64,000 nt of DNA from Todiramphus chloris collaris. Taxonomy: Eukaryota > Chordata > Aves > Coraciiformes > Alcedinidae. Location: contig JANVCC010000071.1 in assembly GCA_025345505.1 (NCBI GenBank), positions 3,051,519-3,115,518 of the forward strand, written 5' to 3'. The position numbers and the translations under genes are program-made. Below, piece after piece: positions 1-12,800 of the stretch. The notes beneath the pieces were generated by a model. The model saw nothing but the letters and a program-made list of their open reading frames with translations, had not been told where the DNA came from and did not search any database. Numbering within the stretch: the stretch's first letter is position 1; the number at the start of each line of letters is the position of its first letter.

Positions 1-715
1 CCCTGGCTGCTAAACCTCCTCCCCACCCCCCGGGGGATTCCTACGGAGCAAAACCCAGAAAGAGCCTTTGCCCTTGGGGTCAGCGCTTGGTATCCGTGAC
101 CCCCACACGCGTGGGCACAGCCCCCCTCCTGCCCGCTGCGGCACGGCCAGGGCAAGCCAAGGGCAGAGGGAGGCACAGGGCACAAGCACCAGCTTTAGAC
201 CTTCTCTGGGACAGGGGTGCAGCTGGAGGGGGGACAGCTGGCACAGCCTGGCCGCTCCCAAGGCCGGGCAAAGGGCTGGTCACCGTCCCCCAGCCCGGCG
301 CCGCGCCCAGAGCCCGGTCGCTCCAAGGCCTGGCACGAAGCCCACTTGGTATTTTTATCCCCCGGTATCCGTGTTGTTTGAAGCTCTCTGCTTGTTTGGT
401 TTTTTTTTTTCCTTCCCCTGTCCCACCCTGGCTTAGAGGCGACAGCAATAGCAACACACCCTCTGCTGCCACGCTCCGAGCCTAGAAGGCATCAGCTGCC
501 TCGAGCTGGCCCTGGGCACAGGGTCCCAGCAGCTCCTGGGGGAAGGTCCAAGCCCCCCGGGGCAGATGGCAGCGCCCAAGGGCCAGGCCACGCTGCCCAG
601 ACCCCCCCACTATACTGGGAAGAGCCACCTCTGCCTCCCTCCCCGGCCTGCTGCCCTGGCAGGATGGTCTGAGAGGCTCGGGGCAGGAGGTTCCAGTAAA
701 TACAATGGGTTTTTA
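1..715. other. Sequence beyond the THOP1 3' end
   Basis: No gene, RNA or repeat is recognised in this GC-rich stretch. The open frames here have no family resemblance and overlap each other on both strands, as expected by chance in GC-rich DNA. It lies past the THOP1 poly(A) signal. Confidence 0.5.
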
Positions 716-719
716 AGCT

Positions 720-1230
720 CTGGGATCTCCCCATCTTTATTCCACAGCCGCCAGCTGCCCAAGACAGGAGGAGCAGCTCCTCAGGCCACTTGTTTCATGC
801 CCTGAACAGTTTTAAGTCTGTCCTGGGGCATAAAACAAGCCAAAATCTGGTGGGAAGTCTCATTTCTTAAAAAGAGGGGATTTTAAAACAGCAATTCAAG
901 TTTGGTAACTCCTCTGACCCTGCCCCCGGGCTACAAACGAGGCCAAAACTCACCCTCGTGCAGAAACCAGGTTCAGAGTTCAGCCAATTTGTGTGGGCCC
1001 CCTTGGGGGGGGTACAGGGGGGGTGACAAAGGCAATTCAGAGCTGTCACCGCAGAGCCCTGGACCAGGGCTGAGCCCAGCTCCTGAAGCCCAGGCTGAGC
1101 TCGGAGCAGGATCCCAGGAAGAGCTCCAGGCCCAGGGTTTGGTGACAGAAGTACCGGGTGCGGCTCGGCCTGAGAGGACTGGAGGGTGACAAAGGAGCTG
1201 GCGTGACTCGAAACGGGCCGGAGCAGCTTC
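720..1230 (-). other. THOP1: THOP1 3' UTR
   Basis: This runs from the stop codon at 1231-1233 to the predicted cleavage site. No repeat or further coding potential is seen. Confidence 0.7.
736..741 (-). terminator. THOP1: THOP1 polyadenylation signal
   Basis: AATAAA on the minus strand (TTTATT on plus), about 490 nt past the THOP1 stop codon. It is the only canonical signal between the stop and the window edge. Cleavage would be expected at about 710-725, giving a 3' UTR of about 510 nt. Confidence 0.75.
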
Positions 1231-4200
1231 TCAGCAGGCCGAAGGCAGCGAGTTGCTCTCCACCTTCAGTCCTTTGCTGGCCAGGAAGGCGTCTTGCTTA
1301 GGATCACGGCCCAGGAACTTCCTCAGCATGTCGGAAGCATCCAGGGAGCCGCCGGGATGCAGGATGCAGTTCCTGTAGTCCATGCCCACCTGCGAGGGGA
1401 GAGAAGAGAGGGGGTGACGCGTAGGACACCCGGCCTCCCCGTCACGCTGCCACCCACCAGCCCCTGCCACACGCCCGTGTCCTCCCTACCTTACAGTTCA
1501 TGATCCCCTCCTGCTTGAACCGCGTGTGGAACATGTCCATGGAGTAGACTTCGCTCCAGAGGTAGCCGTAGTACTGGGCATCGTAGCCTCCGGCCAAGTG
1601 GCCAAACGTCGCGGGCATGTTGGTACCTTTGGGGTAAAGGAAGGGAAGGGAAGGGGTATTGATGGGGAAGGGGCTGCTGGAACTGCTCACGGTGCAGAAA
1701 CCCTCCCTGCTGCCAGCTGGTCAGAGCAGGCACTGGGTCAGCTGGTTGACAATCCCAGGGGAAACAGGGAAGAACTTTCCAGTTCTTTTTGTGCGGTTTC
1801 AGCCCCGTTTTTCCCGGAGCCAGCAGAAACCATCCCCATTGAGCCAGCCTGAAGCCTTGAAAAGAACCTGCTGAGCCAAGCTTGCAGGCCAGGCTGAGAG
1901 ACGGAGGGAGCGGGACCCCCGGGTACCTGGGGTGGCGGGGACACCCAGCACCTCTTCGCACAGCCGGGCGAACACCTCCACGGGGTCAGCCTTCGTCTGC
2001 GTGTGCAGCGCCTGGTCCACCTTGGCCAGGACGATCTGACGCAAGTTGAAGAGCCCTGATCCGGGAAGGAGGAGGAGAACTGAGCCTTCCAAGGCCTGGG
2101 CAGCACAGGGCAGGGTGGGGGGCTCCCACAGCTTCCCCCACACCCAATTTCTGCCCTGCTTCCCCAGCCCAGTTCAGCAGCCTCAGCTGCCTCCCCTGCC
2201 TGCAGATAATCGCTGCCTCTCCCAGAACCACCCATCCCTGTGCCACCACCCAGCATGCTGCACCTCCTGCCACTCCACCCTCACTTATCCGAGATAAGCA
2301 TCAGGCAGATGTGGCTCCTTCTCCTGCTCCCCTCAGTCCCCCCAGCACAGCAAGACAAAGCCCTCCCTCCTGTCCAGCTCACCGAGGGTCCCCTCCCCGT
2401 GCCCAGAGGGGACCACAGCCAGGCTGTGCCACCGCTCCCCTCCCACCCCTCCTCGCTGGCTCCCCTCTGCAGGGACCCACCCGTGTTTGCCTGCCGAGAT
2501 TTAATGAGCTTCTCCAGCAGCTCGTCAGGGATGGGGCTTCCAGTTTTGTAGTGCCTGGACATGCGCAGCAGCGGCTCCTTCTCCCACACCCAGTTCTCCA
2601 GCATCTGCGACGGGGCCTCGACAAAGTCCCGCTCCACGTGCGTCCCACTGAACATGGCAAACTCCGCCTGGGAGACACGGCCAAGCTCAGAGCCGGGCAC
2701 CATCGACCCTGCAGGGCAGCAGGAGAGGGGAAAGGTAACACAGCACCCCCCCTGCCAGCCCGGCCAGGCCTCACCTGAGAGCAGAGCTGGTGCATCACGT
2801 GCCCAAATTCATGGAAGTACGTCTCCACCTCATCGTGCTGCAGCAGGGAAGGTGCATCTGGCGTGGGCTTGGTGAAATTGGCCACCATGGCAGCCACCGA
2901 GATCTGCCGGCTGGAGTCCGGCAGGAGGCAGCCCGGCTGCAGGCCGAAGCAGGCAGCGTGTCCGTACTTCCCTTCCCTAGGCCAGGAAGGGGAGAGCGTC
3001 ACCCAGATCCTCCCCCATGGCCAACCCAGAGCCACCAGGGTGCTGCTGGCAGCAGGGGCCCCTGGTGTCCCTACGAGGCCAGGTTGGAAGAGTTGGGGAT
3101 GTTCAGCCTGGAGATGAGAACGCTCCAGGGAGACCTTCTGGGGGTCTTTCAGGACTTAGAAGCAAGCTGGGGACAGAGTTTTTAGCAGGGCCTGTTGGGG
3201 CAGGACAAGGGGTGATGGGGTTAAACTCAAAGAGGGAGATTTAGATGAGAGAGAAGGGAGAAATTTGTGACACTGAGGGTGGTGAGACCCTGACTCAGGT
3301 TGCCCAGAGAGGTGATCAATTTGGCTGTGGCTCCAAGCAACCCGCTCTAGTTGCTCTCTGCAGGGGGGGTTGGACCAGATGAGCTTGAAAGGTCCTTCCA
3401 ACCCAAACCAGTCGATGATTGTATGACACTGTGCTCCTGGGCCACCCTGCTCCCCCCTCTCCCCTTTCCCAGGCACATGGCAGGTTCTGCTCCCCGCTCC
3501 CTTCTCCTCACCCAAGGCCTCACCGTGGGTACAGGTCCAGGTAGAATTTGCCGATGGTCTCCCCGGAGGACGTGTCCTTCACCGTGTAGAGCTGGACGTC
3601 CTCATGCCAGACTTGAGCCTTCTCCTCCAGATGGAAGGTGAGCCCCAGCAGCTCCTGGTAAATGGCCAGCAGGCCTGTGGTGACCACCTGCATGGGGAAA
3701 TATTCCTTCAGCAGGTTCTGGTCCACGCTGTACTTGGTCTCTTCCACCTGGTTCATGTAGTAGCGCATGTCCCAGGCATTGATGCGGTTGTCAAACTCCA
3801 GGCCACGCTTCTCGCACTCTTTCTTTTTCAGGTCCAGGATCACAGCTCGTTCCTTCTCCCCCAGGGGTTTCAGCTTCTGGGCCAGCTCATCTAGATGAAC
3901 CGAGGCAGCAGGATTAGTGCCCGGGGCTGAGGGCAGCACCCCCAGCCCTGCTCTTCCCCTCCCCAGCCAAGAGCCGTACCCAGGAACGTGGCCACGGTCT
4001 TGCTGCTTTTAGCCATGTTCATCTCCAGCACAAAGTCCGCGTGCGTGCTGAAGCCCAGCAGGTTGGCTTTCTGAGCCCGCAAGTCCACTAGCTCCTTGAG
4101 GATCAAGCAATTCTCCTGTGAGGCAGAGTCAAAGAGAGACGTGGGGTACGTCGGTGAGAAAGCAGCAAAGAACAAATCTGAGATGAGACCCCTTCAGTGC

Positions 4201-7200
4201 CTGGGCCTGAGCTGGTACCCCTTCTGGCAAGCAGCAAGGCCCACCTACCTCTTTGCACCTGGAGTTGAACATCTCCTCCACCTTCCTTCTCGTCTCGGGC
4301 ACGTAGCACTTCTTCAGGAGAGGGAAATAGTGCGGGTACTTCAAGGTGACCTTCAGCTTTCCATCCTCCGTCTTCTCCAGGGAGTTCAGGAAGTCCTCGG
4401 GGAGCCCCCCTGAGGAAAGAGCAGATGGGACTGATGGAGGCCAGGCCTCTCCAGAAACACCAGCTCTGGGACTGGCCAGAACAGGCCAGGACAGGCTCTT
4501 GCTCCTTGGCCAGAGGAATCCAGGCACTTGGGGCCTCCCCATCAGAGAAATCAGCCCGAGTGCTCCATACCTAGTTCCTCCTTCGAGAAGGGCAAGTAGG
4601 TGGTGTCCTCATTGAGGTTCTTGTTGAAGTCTATGCAAAGGACACTCAGCTTCTTCTTAATAGCTTTGATTTTCTTGAAAAATATAGATGAAGAGAGAAA
4701 AGTCAGCCCCGAGGGGGAAGTCAAACTGCACCGTTGACCATCTCCAGCCAGCAGCCTGCCCACCCAGCTGCCCAGCACTTGGCCTTTGTTCAAATCGCAA
4801 CGCTGCAGAATTAACTGCGGGTGGGTGCTGAGCTCCCAGCCTGGAACAGGCTCCTGCTGATCACACCTGGTAGGGAATCAGCCACCTCAGCAAGGTCCTG
4901 GCTGCCTCCTGCCAGCTCAGGAGCTGCAGGTGTTTAGGGACCAACCTTCTCTACCCTTATTTCATTTCACCTTCCCTTTTATTTTTAACTCGGCTTTGAG
5001 CTCTGTCGCTGGTGCCTGGCAAGAGGGGCAGACCCCAAGCAGCTCAGCCCCTCCCCGCTCACCTCAACCCCTGCCCCAGGGGGGCACTGGCCCTGACCAC
5101 CCCTCTGCACATGGGGACTGGGGGTACATCTCTTCTCAGGAGCCCCTCAACCCCCAGCGTCCACTTCTTTGTACGTGTCATCCCCATCCAATGGAAAGGA
5201 AAAAGCTGGATGTGGAAACACCCCAAAGACACAAGAATTGGGGCAAAATTCCAGAGCCTGAGCCTCAGTCTGCTCTGTCCCACCGGCTCCACGAAGCCTC
5301 CTCCTCCTGTCTTCACTTTAAGCTTCTGGGATCTCACCTCCTGCGTTTCCTCGGGGAGATGGAGACCGTTTCTTTTCCCCAGTTTGATCAGCCTCTCCAG
5401 GTATCTCTTCGCTTCAGGCTTCAGGGAAGCGCTCTCTGCTTTCTCCTGCAAGACACACCCGGCAAGCGCAGGGAAGCGTGGGACCGGGTGTTGCAGAACA
5501 CCCACAGAACAGGAGCTGCGGGTTATTGTAACACCAGTGACCCAGAAACAGATGGAAACACCCCACAGAAGGCTTTGGCACGTTAGTTCCTACCAGATTG
5601 CTTTACATGGCACCTTTGGGCCACGTTACAGCACCGGGGTTCCTACTGCCACCTCAGCAAGGGGGTAACCCAGGCCCTGAGGGAGGGCAGAGCCCCCAAA
5701 CCCCTGTTCTCACTAACGACTGGACAGTTCTGCCATGGCCACACAGCAACTCAGTTCCAGACCTGACTCGATATCATTCCCTTCTAAGCTCTGGGACGAG
5801 CGAAAAGGGTTTGTTGCCATTGCAGGAGGTTTCGGTGCCCTGCTCGCTCGGGGGCATCGCTGGCAGAGCATCGTGCCAGGCACGCACCTGGAGCCAGACA
5901 ATCCTCTGGTACACGTCCTGCCTCATGCTCATCTCCACGTCGAACTCCGAGAGCTTCTTGTCAGCCTCGGTGCTGGCCGCACGGATGTCTTTGTGCGGAG
6001 AGACGTGCTGGGGGAAGTCCAGCATGTTCCGGCGGACTGGGAAGACAGGAGAGGGGTTACGGTGAAGGCAACGGCCGCACGGCCCGGAACAGCTCGTGAG
6101 TGGGAGCGTAGACAGAGAGCCTGTGTTAACTGGGAGCGAGCCTGCCGGCACTGGGGCCTGACCTGCCCACCCACACCGAGGAAGAGCACGCCGAGCTGCT
6201 GCTGTGGGACAAAGCCCAAGCTGTCCTCTCCGAGGGTGCTCCGTCACCCGCCAGCGCCCGCACACATCTGTCCAGTGATTTCCCACTAAACCCAGCTTCC
6301 TCCCCAAACCCACATGGATTTCAGGCCTGTGAGATCCGTTTCTTTGCCCTGGCTGTAGGTGGGATAGGCAGTCTCAAGAATCACAGGGTTCCTACACTGG
6401 CAGACTCACGGGCGGCATCGGGGTGTGACTCCTCTGTTGAGGAGGACGCACCTTTACCACAGGGGCTCCCCAAAAAGCTGCCACGTCCTGACTTCTTTTC
6501 AGAAGTGCAACTGGGGAGAACATTCCCCATTAGCACCCCTGCAAAACCTCCAGGACCACAAACCCCTGGGCACGAGAAGTCTCCTCCGTGCAGCAGAAGG
6601 TGAGCGGGCAGCTCCCCTCTGCCTCCCAGGGAAAGTGCTGATGGTGCTGCTGCAAGTTACCAGCACCCTGCTTACTAAGGGCTTTGCCTCTTATTTCAGG
6701 GAAAAAAAAAGAACAGCGAGAGAAGCAAGGGGAGGCTGGCAGGCTGCTTTCTGCTTCGCCCGGACGCGGGCAGGCCAGCGAACAGATGCCGGGGGGCCGG
6801 AGGAGGCTGCGTGACTTGGGCACTTTGCTGCCATCAATTATTAGCCAGGGCACACCGAACTCCGTGGCGCTGGCCAGCACGAGGCCACCAGGGCACGTTC
6901 ATTTACAGAGGATCCCTACAACGACAGCGGCATTTAAACAACCCAGCGAGATGTTTATCCGCTGCCTTAGGGGAAAAAGCAGGAAAGAGCTGAAGGTTTC
7001 TAAGCTGATCCGAAACATTTTTTGCCAGCGTGCAGTTTGTTCCCGTTACGCCGGAGAGACACAACCCAGGTCGTTCCCACTGATGCACCTTGACACATAA
7101 AAGCAGGAGACAACCTTGAAAACCCGACTGCCACCCCTCCCACAGCCCATCCTGCTGCCAAAGCACCGTCCTCCTCTCGGACTGGCTCTTCCGTTCCAAG

Positions 7201-8101
7201 TCTACTCTATTCTTTATACTTCAATCTGGCTGTATAAACATTAACCGGAAAAAAAACAAACCCACCACACTGCTGAGGGAGCCAAGGGGAGAGAAAAGGT
7301 GACAGTACAGAGGAAAACTTAAAAGAAAACAAAACCCTAACAAAAAAAAAAAATGTTATTAACACCGGGTTGGTTTCCAGAAAGGCAGGACTCCCTCTTG
7401 GCATATGCACGTACCCGTGTATTCCACTTCCACATCTGCCAGGGCCTTGAGGGTGTTTTCATAGGACACCTCGCCCTGCTCCTGGGAGCCCACGCGATCG
7501 TACACCAGCTTGGTCCTCTCCGTCAGCTCCGCAGCCATGTTTTCTATCTGCTCGGCTGTCAGGTCCCATCTCAGCTGGTTTGCCACCAGCCGGTGTGACT
7601 GGCTGTCCACAACGTTACCTGGGGAGGAAACGCTGTGAGATTTACCCGGGCTGGAAAGAAAACCCATCGGCAGAGCTACAGCTCGATAAGAGCACTTAGA
7701 GGAGAGGCCCAGCAAACAAACCACCCTCCCAAAGAAGTGCTGGCAGCCAGCAGCAGCTGGCTTATTTTCCGGGCCATGTTTGTCCTCTCAGCCAGGAAAA
7801 GCCCTTCACAGAAACCCGACTCCCTTCCCACCGTGCCTCTGGCTGGTGCCTCTGCCCAGGGCCGGGGGGGGGGGGGTAGGGGGGTGGCTGCAGCCGTCCC
7901 TTGACCAGGGTGGTCACTGCGAGGCATGGAGGGGACAGTGGGAGAGTGTGGCCTCCCTGCCCAGACCCCGGGGGCGCTGCCTCGGCCCCCTTCCCCCCTT
8001 CTCCTGCTGCCCCCGGCCCCCTCCTCCTCTTGCCCCCCCCCCCCCCCCCCCTCCTCCGGGAGCTCCCCCCTCACACCGCCGGTACCTGTAGGGGGGGCCA
8101 T
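1231..8101 (-). CDS. THOP1: Thimet oligopeptidase (M3 zinc metallopeptidase), 13 coding exons
   Basis: Cytosolic zinc endopeptidase that cleaves short peptides, including neuropeptides and proteasome products. Coding exons on the minus strand, all with AG/GT borders and compatible phases: 8101-8086, 7618-7415, 6036-5888, 5445-5338, 4673-4571, 4409-4249, 4115-3980, 3890-3524, 2976-2775, 2667-2481, 2055-1927, 1626-1490, 1389-1231. They total 2058 nt, or 685 aa; the human protein has 689. The zinc motif HEFGH is at residues 470-474, with the third ligand expected at Glu499 (DFVEAPSQ). The substrate-loop tyrosines lie in [12 protein letters not shown] (about 600-611). The ATG at 8101 has a strong context (G at -3, G at +4). 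Exon 1 supplies only MAPPTG, and the N-terminal 20 or so residues differ most from human. Identity rests on near-complete match to remembered human THOP1. Neurolysin is the paralogue, but it would carry a mitochondrial presequence, which is absent here. Confidence 0.97.
3085..3428 (+). mobile_element. CR1 LINE 3' fragment in a THOP1 intron
   Basis: It begins with the CR1-type phrase 'cagcctggagatgagaa' and ends with 'ggtccttccaaccc...gatgattgtatgac', the degenerate CR1 3' terminus. It is diverged, and lies antisense to THOP1 in the intron between coding exons 8 and 9. Confidence 0.85.
6037..7414 (-). other. THOP1: THOP1 intron between coding exons 2 and 3
   Basis: This is a 1.4-kb intron with a GTACGT donor at 7414-7409 and a pyrimidine-rich acceptor ending at 6037. 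It holds no recognised repeat or gene. Confidence 0.8.
8033..8051. repeat. Poly(C) tract, 19 nt, in THOP1 intron 1
   Basis: Uninterrupted C run on the plus strand (G run in the THOP1 transcript), about 35 nt inside the intron from the exon 1 donor. A shorter G tract lies at about 7863-7876 on the plus strand. Confidence 0.9.
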
Positions 8102-8700
8102 GCCGGGGGTGCCGGGGGTGCCGGGAGGCCCCGCTCTGCTGACGAGGCCGGGAGGAGACCGCGCCGGCCCCACGCACGGAGCATGTGCCCCAACCAGCGA
8201 GGCGAGCGGAGAGAGCGGCCGCCACGAGGGATTCTGGGAGCGTGGAGGACCGGACCGCTCATCCCCTTCCCTTCACCCGGCCCGAGGCGGGGCGAGCGGC
8301 CCGCCCGCCCGCCCGCACACGCGGGGCCCCGTGGCTGCCGCTGCCCCTGAGGCCGCGGGCCCGAGGAGCGGAGGCTCAGCGGGAGTAGCGGCGCGGCCCG
8401 GGAGAGGGGGAGCGAGGGGAGGGGGGGAGCTCCCTCCCTCCCGCCCGCCCGTTCCCATGGCAACGCCCCCTCTCTATGGTCCAACCCGGGGCCCCGTCCC
8501 CCCCCCGAGCGCTCCGCGCCTGCGCAGTCTCCTCCCCCCGGGCGGGGTCACTGCGCAGGCGCGGCGGGCGGGGCGCGTGCGCAGAGCGGAGCCCGCCCCG
8601 GCTGAGGCGAGTGTCGGGGAGCGGGGGCAGCGGGGGCCGGGCCGGGCCGGGCCGCGCCGTGCTCCCCGCCGGGAGCTTCCGCTCCTGGTGTGGGGCAAGC
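8102..8700. promoter_or_regulatory. Bidirectional CpG-island promoter of THOP1 and SGTA
   Basis: The THOP1 start codon (minus, 8101) and the presumed SGTA first exon (plus) diverge from this very GC- and CpG-rich, TATA-less stretch. Three NRF1-like palindromic sites lie within 70 bp: 8516-8526 (GCGCCTGCGCA), 8552-8562 (TGCGCAGGCGC) and 8573-8583 (GCGCGTGCGCA). A partial ZNF143-type core (ATTCTGGGAG) is at 8231-8240. NRF1 sites at CpG-island bidirectional promoters are well known; the assignment here is motif-based inference. Confidence 0.75.
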
Positions 8701-9788
8701 GGCCGGGCCTCGGGGGGAGGCGGAGGGGCCTGGTGTTCCCCTCGTCCGGGGTCCGGTGTGGGCCTGGGGTCGGGCCCGGGGCCGTGGCGCGGTGCCCGCC
8801 CTGTGCAGGCCGCGGGCGCGTTCCGCTGTCCCGGGGGGAGGGTCCCGCCCGGTGCTCCCGTCTCCTCACGGAGCGGTGTAAGAGCGGGGCCGGGCCCGCG
8901 GCCCGCCGCGCCTCTCGGGTCTGTGTCCCCTGCGGTGGGAGCGGCGGGCAGGGGCCCGGGGCTGCGGGGGAGGAGAGGGGCCGGTCTCCTCTCCGCGCCC
9001 CTCCCGGGAGGGTCTGCGGGGTCACCGGGGCTGGGAGCCCGGCGCAGTCACCCAGGGCACAGCTGGCACCGGTGCGGTCTCTGCTGCATGCCCACAGGTC
9101 GGGGCCAGCGTCGCTTTGCCGGACTCTGTCCCACGGAGTTTGTATTTAAACAGTTTAATTTCTCTGCTACCCGCCCCTCCAGGGGTTTTCTGTGCTGCGA
9201 GTGTTGCAGGGAGGCAGAGCACACCAGTGCCCTGCGAGGAGCTGCCTCTGCCGTCCTTACAGAAGCCATATCAGGGTCTCCGGGAAGCCCCGGGCTCAGG
9301 GTGCTCCTTTGGCAGTCACTCTGCTTTGGGCCCTCGCTCTCCTTTGCCCCTGGCAGGGCGGCTGGCGTGAGGACTGGCAGCCCTGGACCCCAGCTCTGCT
9401 CACAGCAGCAAATTGCTTCAGCCCTGGTTTTTGTTTCAGAATCAGATTATGCTCTGCGCTTTGGTAGCAGCAAACCCTCAGCTCTTGGTTTGCCTGGTCC
9501 TGGTCAGCCAGAGGCTGACCAAGAGGTGCTTGGTGGGTGTCTGTGAAGCTGCGACCCCTTGGGTGTATTTCCCTTGGCAGCAGCCTTGCAGAGCAGGACT
9601 GTGCAGCTCCTGCTGGAGGGTGAACTGAGGCCTGGAGAATTTATGTGAAGCAGAGAGTTTAGTGCAGGCTCTGGAGGCCTTGGCCAGTCCCAACTGACTC
9701 CCTTATCCTCCACCTTCACACCAGGGGAGTGCAGCAGAAAAACTCTTGACTCCTTGCCCGCCGAGTCACTTAACTTCTCTCTCTACAG
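8600..9788 (+). other. SGTA: SGTA non-coding exon 1 and intron 1 (exon boundary unresolved)
   Basis: The SGTA start codon is in an exon with an acceptor at 9788, so a 5' UTR exon must lie upstream, most likely between 8600 and 8900. No ideal donor is visible. Weak candidates are GCG|GTGTAAGAG at about 8876 and CTG|GTGTGG at about 8689. No repeat is seen in the rest of the intron. Confidence 0.5.
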
Positions 9789-9845
9789 ATCATTTTTTTT
9801 TTAACGTTCCAAGCAGTTGAAACAAGCTGCTCACAGCCTCCCAGG

Positions 9846-12800
9846 ATGGCAGACCAGAAACGCCTCGCCTACTCCATCATCCAGTTTCTACATGACCAGC
9901 TGCAGAATGGGGGGCTGTCTCCGGATGCTCAGGAGAGTTTGGAAGGTTGGTGGCTGGTTGTGCTTCCCTGGAGCTGTCAGCCCCTCGCTTGGGGCGGTTT
10001 GGACACCGTTATTCTGCTTCTCTCCTGGTTGGGTTGTTCCTACAGTCAGACCTTGCTCAGGACTCGAAATGACTGCAGGGAAGCATCCAGGGCATCAGGG
10101 ATGCCGATTGCTTCTCTGATTTCTTCTCAGCTCTTTCCAAAGCAGATTAGCTTGAGGAAGGGATATCCCTGGGATCAAAGACCTCTCTGACCCTGGCTTG
10201 GAGACTGGAAAGTTGTATCTTAAACGAGACCGAGTCGGGGGGCTCGTGACACGGGGTGAGGCGAGAACGTTGCTGTTGCAGGGAGGTGTTTTACGGGCTC
10301 GCCCTGGTCTGCTGTCGACATGCAGGCCCCAGAGTGGTTATCCAGGCTTCTTGAGAGGGCCTGGCTGGTAACGAGAGCAAACTGATCTTAAAGGATCTCC
10401 CTAAGGAGCTTATGCTTTAGCCTTTGGCTCGTACGTTCGCCCTGCTGCGGAAGAGCTGGGGGTACGTTCCTGGGCGAGGCAGGAACGGAAGAGAGTGGGA
10501 GGAGGGTTTGTCCCTGGTGCTTTTGGACTCTCAAATATGGCACGAGAGCTCTAAACCGAGGCTCTGTGGTGTCACTGGGGATCCCGTCGGTGCTGGGAAC
10601 AGCTTCTCCACTGAGTGGGGAGGTGCCTGGTGGGTGTCTGTGCAGCTTTGCCTGGCCATGGTGCTTCCCAGAGCAGCCGCCCGCTGACGAGTGACACGTG
10701 CAGGTCTCTCCCTGCTCGGGAAGACCAGTAAGTTCCCAGTTTGGTGAATTTCTACCCCCCGGCACCTGCACTGGAGTCAGCTGAGGGGCTGGGAGTTGGG
10801 ACAGGCTCCATCCAGGAGCCAAGGTTTGCCCAGCTCTGAGGCTTTCACACAATTAGAGGATATGGCCCTAGTCCGGTGCGTGGAGTTGGGTGGGTTGGGG
10901 ATATTTTTTCCCCTGTTACGGTCAGCAGTAAGAAATCTGTGCTGGGAGAGGAGTTTCAGTGTTTTGATGGAGCGGGGGGAGCTAATGACCTGCCTCTCCT
11001 TGCCCAGTGGCCATCCAGTGCCTGGAGACAGCTTTTGGGGTCTCCCTGGAAGACCAAGGCCTCGCTGTGTCCCAGACTCTGCCCGACATCTTTGAAGCCG
11101 CCGCAGGCAAGGTGAGCGAGCACCAGGAAACGTGCCCAGTTTCCTTTTAAGCAGCCAAAGCAACGAGCTCAGCTTGATTTCGGGGGCAGGGGAGTGAAAT
11201 GTTTTGAGCTTGATGTGCCAGTGCTGGGGAAAGGGGAGGGAGGTGAGGGACGGCTTGACGGGGACGTTCACCCCAACCTTCTCCCTGCCTTTGTAAGGAG
11301 CCCGAGCACATCCGAACGAACTCGGAGCCCGTCACTCCCTCTGAGGATGACGTAGCTGAAGCTGAGAAGCTGAAGACTGAAGGTAACCCCCACTCTGGAG
11401 CGGGTGTCTGGTGAGGTTGGATGGTGATGGGCAGGAGAGTCGATTCCATGGCACCTGGGGAGTGCTGGGAGCAGGGAGACAAGCACATGGGAGCAGCCTG
11501 TGCTCAAGAAATCCCCCGTGTCCACAGGACACAGTTACTTGGGCTCTTTTATAGCCAGGGGAAAGGCTTTGAAAAGGGCACAGTTTGTTTGACCGACTCC
11601 TGTGCGCGTTGGCTTTTCTCTGCCGTGTGCGGGACTGTGCTGAGCGCTGGGGCACCAGGGAGAGCTTTGAGCCAGCAGTGCTTTCTGTGCTGCTTTGGGG
11701 GGGCTCAGGACAACAGAGGGGGCTCAGCCCGGAAACTGCCATGGTGCAGGTTTCCTACCTCACTGCTTGCAACCAATTTGACCAGCAAAAATCACCAGCG
11801 GTTGGCTTCTCTCGCGGTGGAGTCCCTGTGATCCCTGGAGGGGTTTCCAAGCTGTGGAGCTGTGGTGCTGAGGGTCATGGGTCAGTGGTGCCCTGGCAGT
11901 GCTGGGGGAACGGGTGGACTCTGATCCTAAAGGTCTCTTCCAACCAGAATGTTCTATGATTCTGGTTGTTCTAGTTTCTTAAGTAGAACACAGATCCAGG
12001 TCTGTGGCTTTTTGCTTGTCCTCGTTGTGCTCTTAATGAGCTTTTCCGGCGTCTTTCGTAGGAAACGAACAAATGAAGGCGGAAAACTTTGAAGCTGCTG
12101 TGTCCTTCTATGGAAAAGCAATTCAATTAAATCCATCCAACGCTGTCTATTTCTGCAACAGGTACTGCTGAACTTCCTGCTCCCCTCTGCTTTTGTTCCT
12201 GCTGCTCAGATCTATGTCTCAAAGGGTCAACCTCCCCTTTTTTTTTTTTCCCCAGTTCTAATTCTGCTGCTTGCTCTTTGAGGGGGCAGGTTAAGCTCAT
12301 AGTGGCACACTTCCCTGTGCCCCCTGCCAGCTGCTGGCATCTCTAGATAGGACGTGGGTGTGGAAACAAACTCCGTGAGGCGTTTGAGGAGATAAAGGAT
12401 GCCAAGAAATCCTGTCTGCTCTCTTATACTTAACTCTGAGTGGGATAGAGAGCCTGGGTGAGAGTTGAAGGCTCGGTCCTGAGAATTATCTAAGCTGCTG
12501 CAGGTGCAAAATTGTGTGTGGAAGCCAATTCCCTACGGTTCTGAGCAAAAACGTTCATACTGGGGAAAGAATTGTCGCGTAAAGCAGGTTTGGGATCGGG
12601 ATTTAGTTTCATTCTGTGGTGGTTGTGTGAACATACGTGCAGCTGGCTGCACAAACACCTTGCCTGCACCCATGCTGAGGACATGGTGGGGTGTTTCTCG
12701 GGGTAAGAAACGGGTGCTCTTGGCTGAGCTGTGCTTTAGCTGCGTAGAGGATCAGTCCCGGGAGGCTTTGGGCCTGTGCTGCTCAATAAGAGTTGTGAGA

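Noticed and set aside
8102..8173. N-terminal extension of THOP1 from an upstream in-frame GTG
   Set aside because: There is no upstream in-frame ATG in this stretch, and the ATG at 8101 has a strong context and gives a protein close to the human length.
7926..9149. A 407-residue open frame over the THOP1/SGTA CpG island
   Set aside because: It spans a promoter, is Pro/Gly/Arg-rich in every frame and resembles no family. High GC content removes stop codons by chance.
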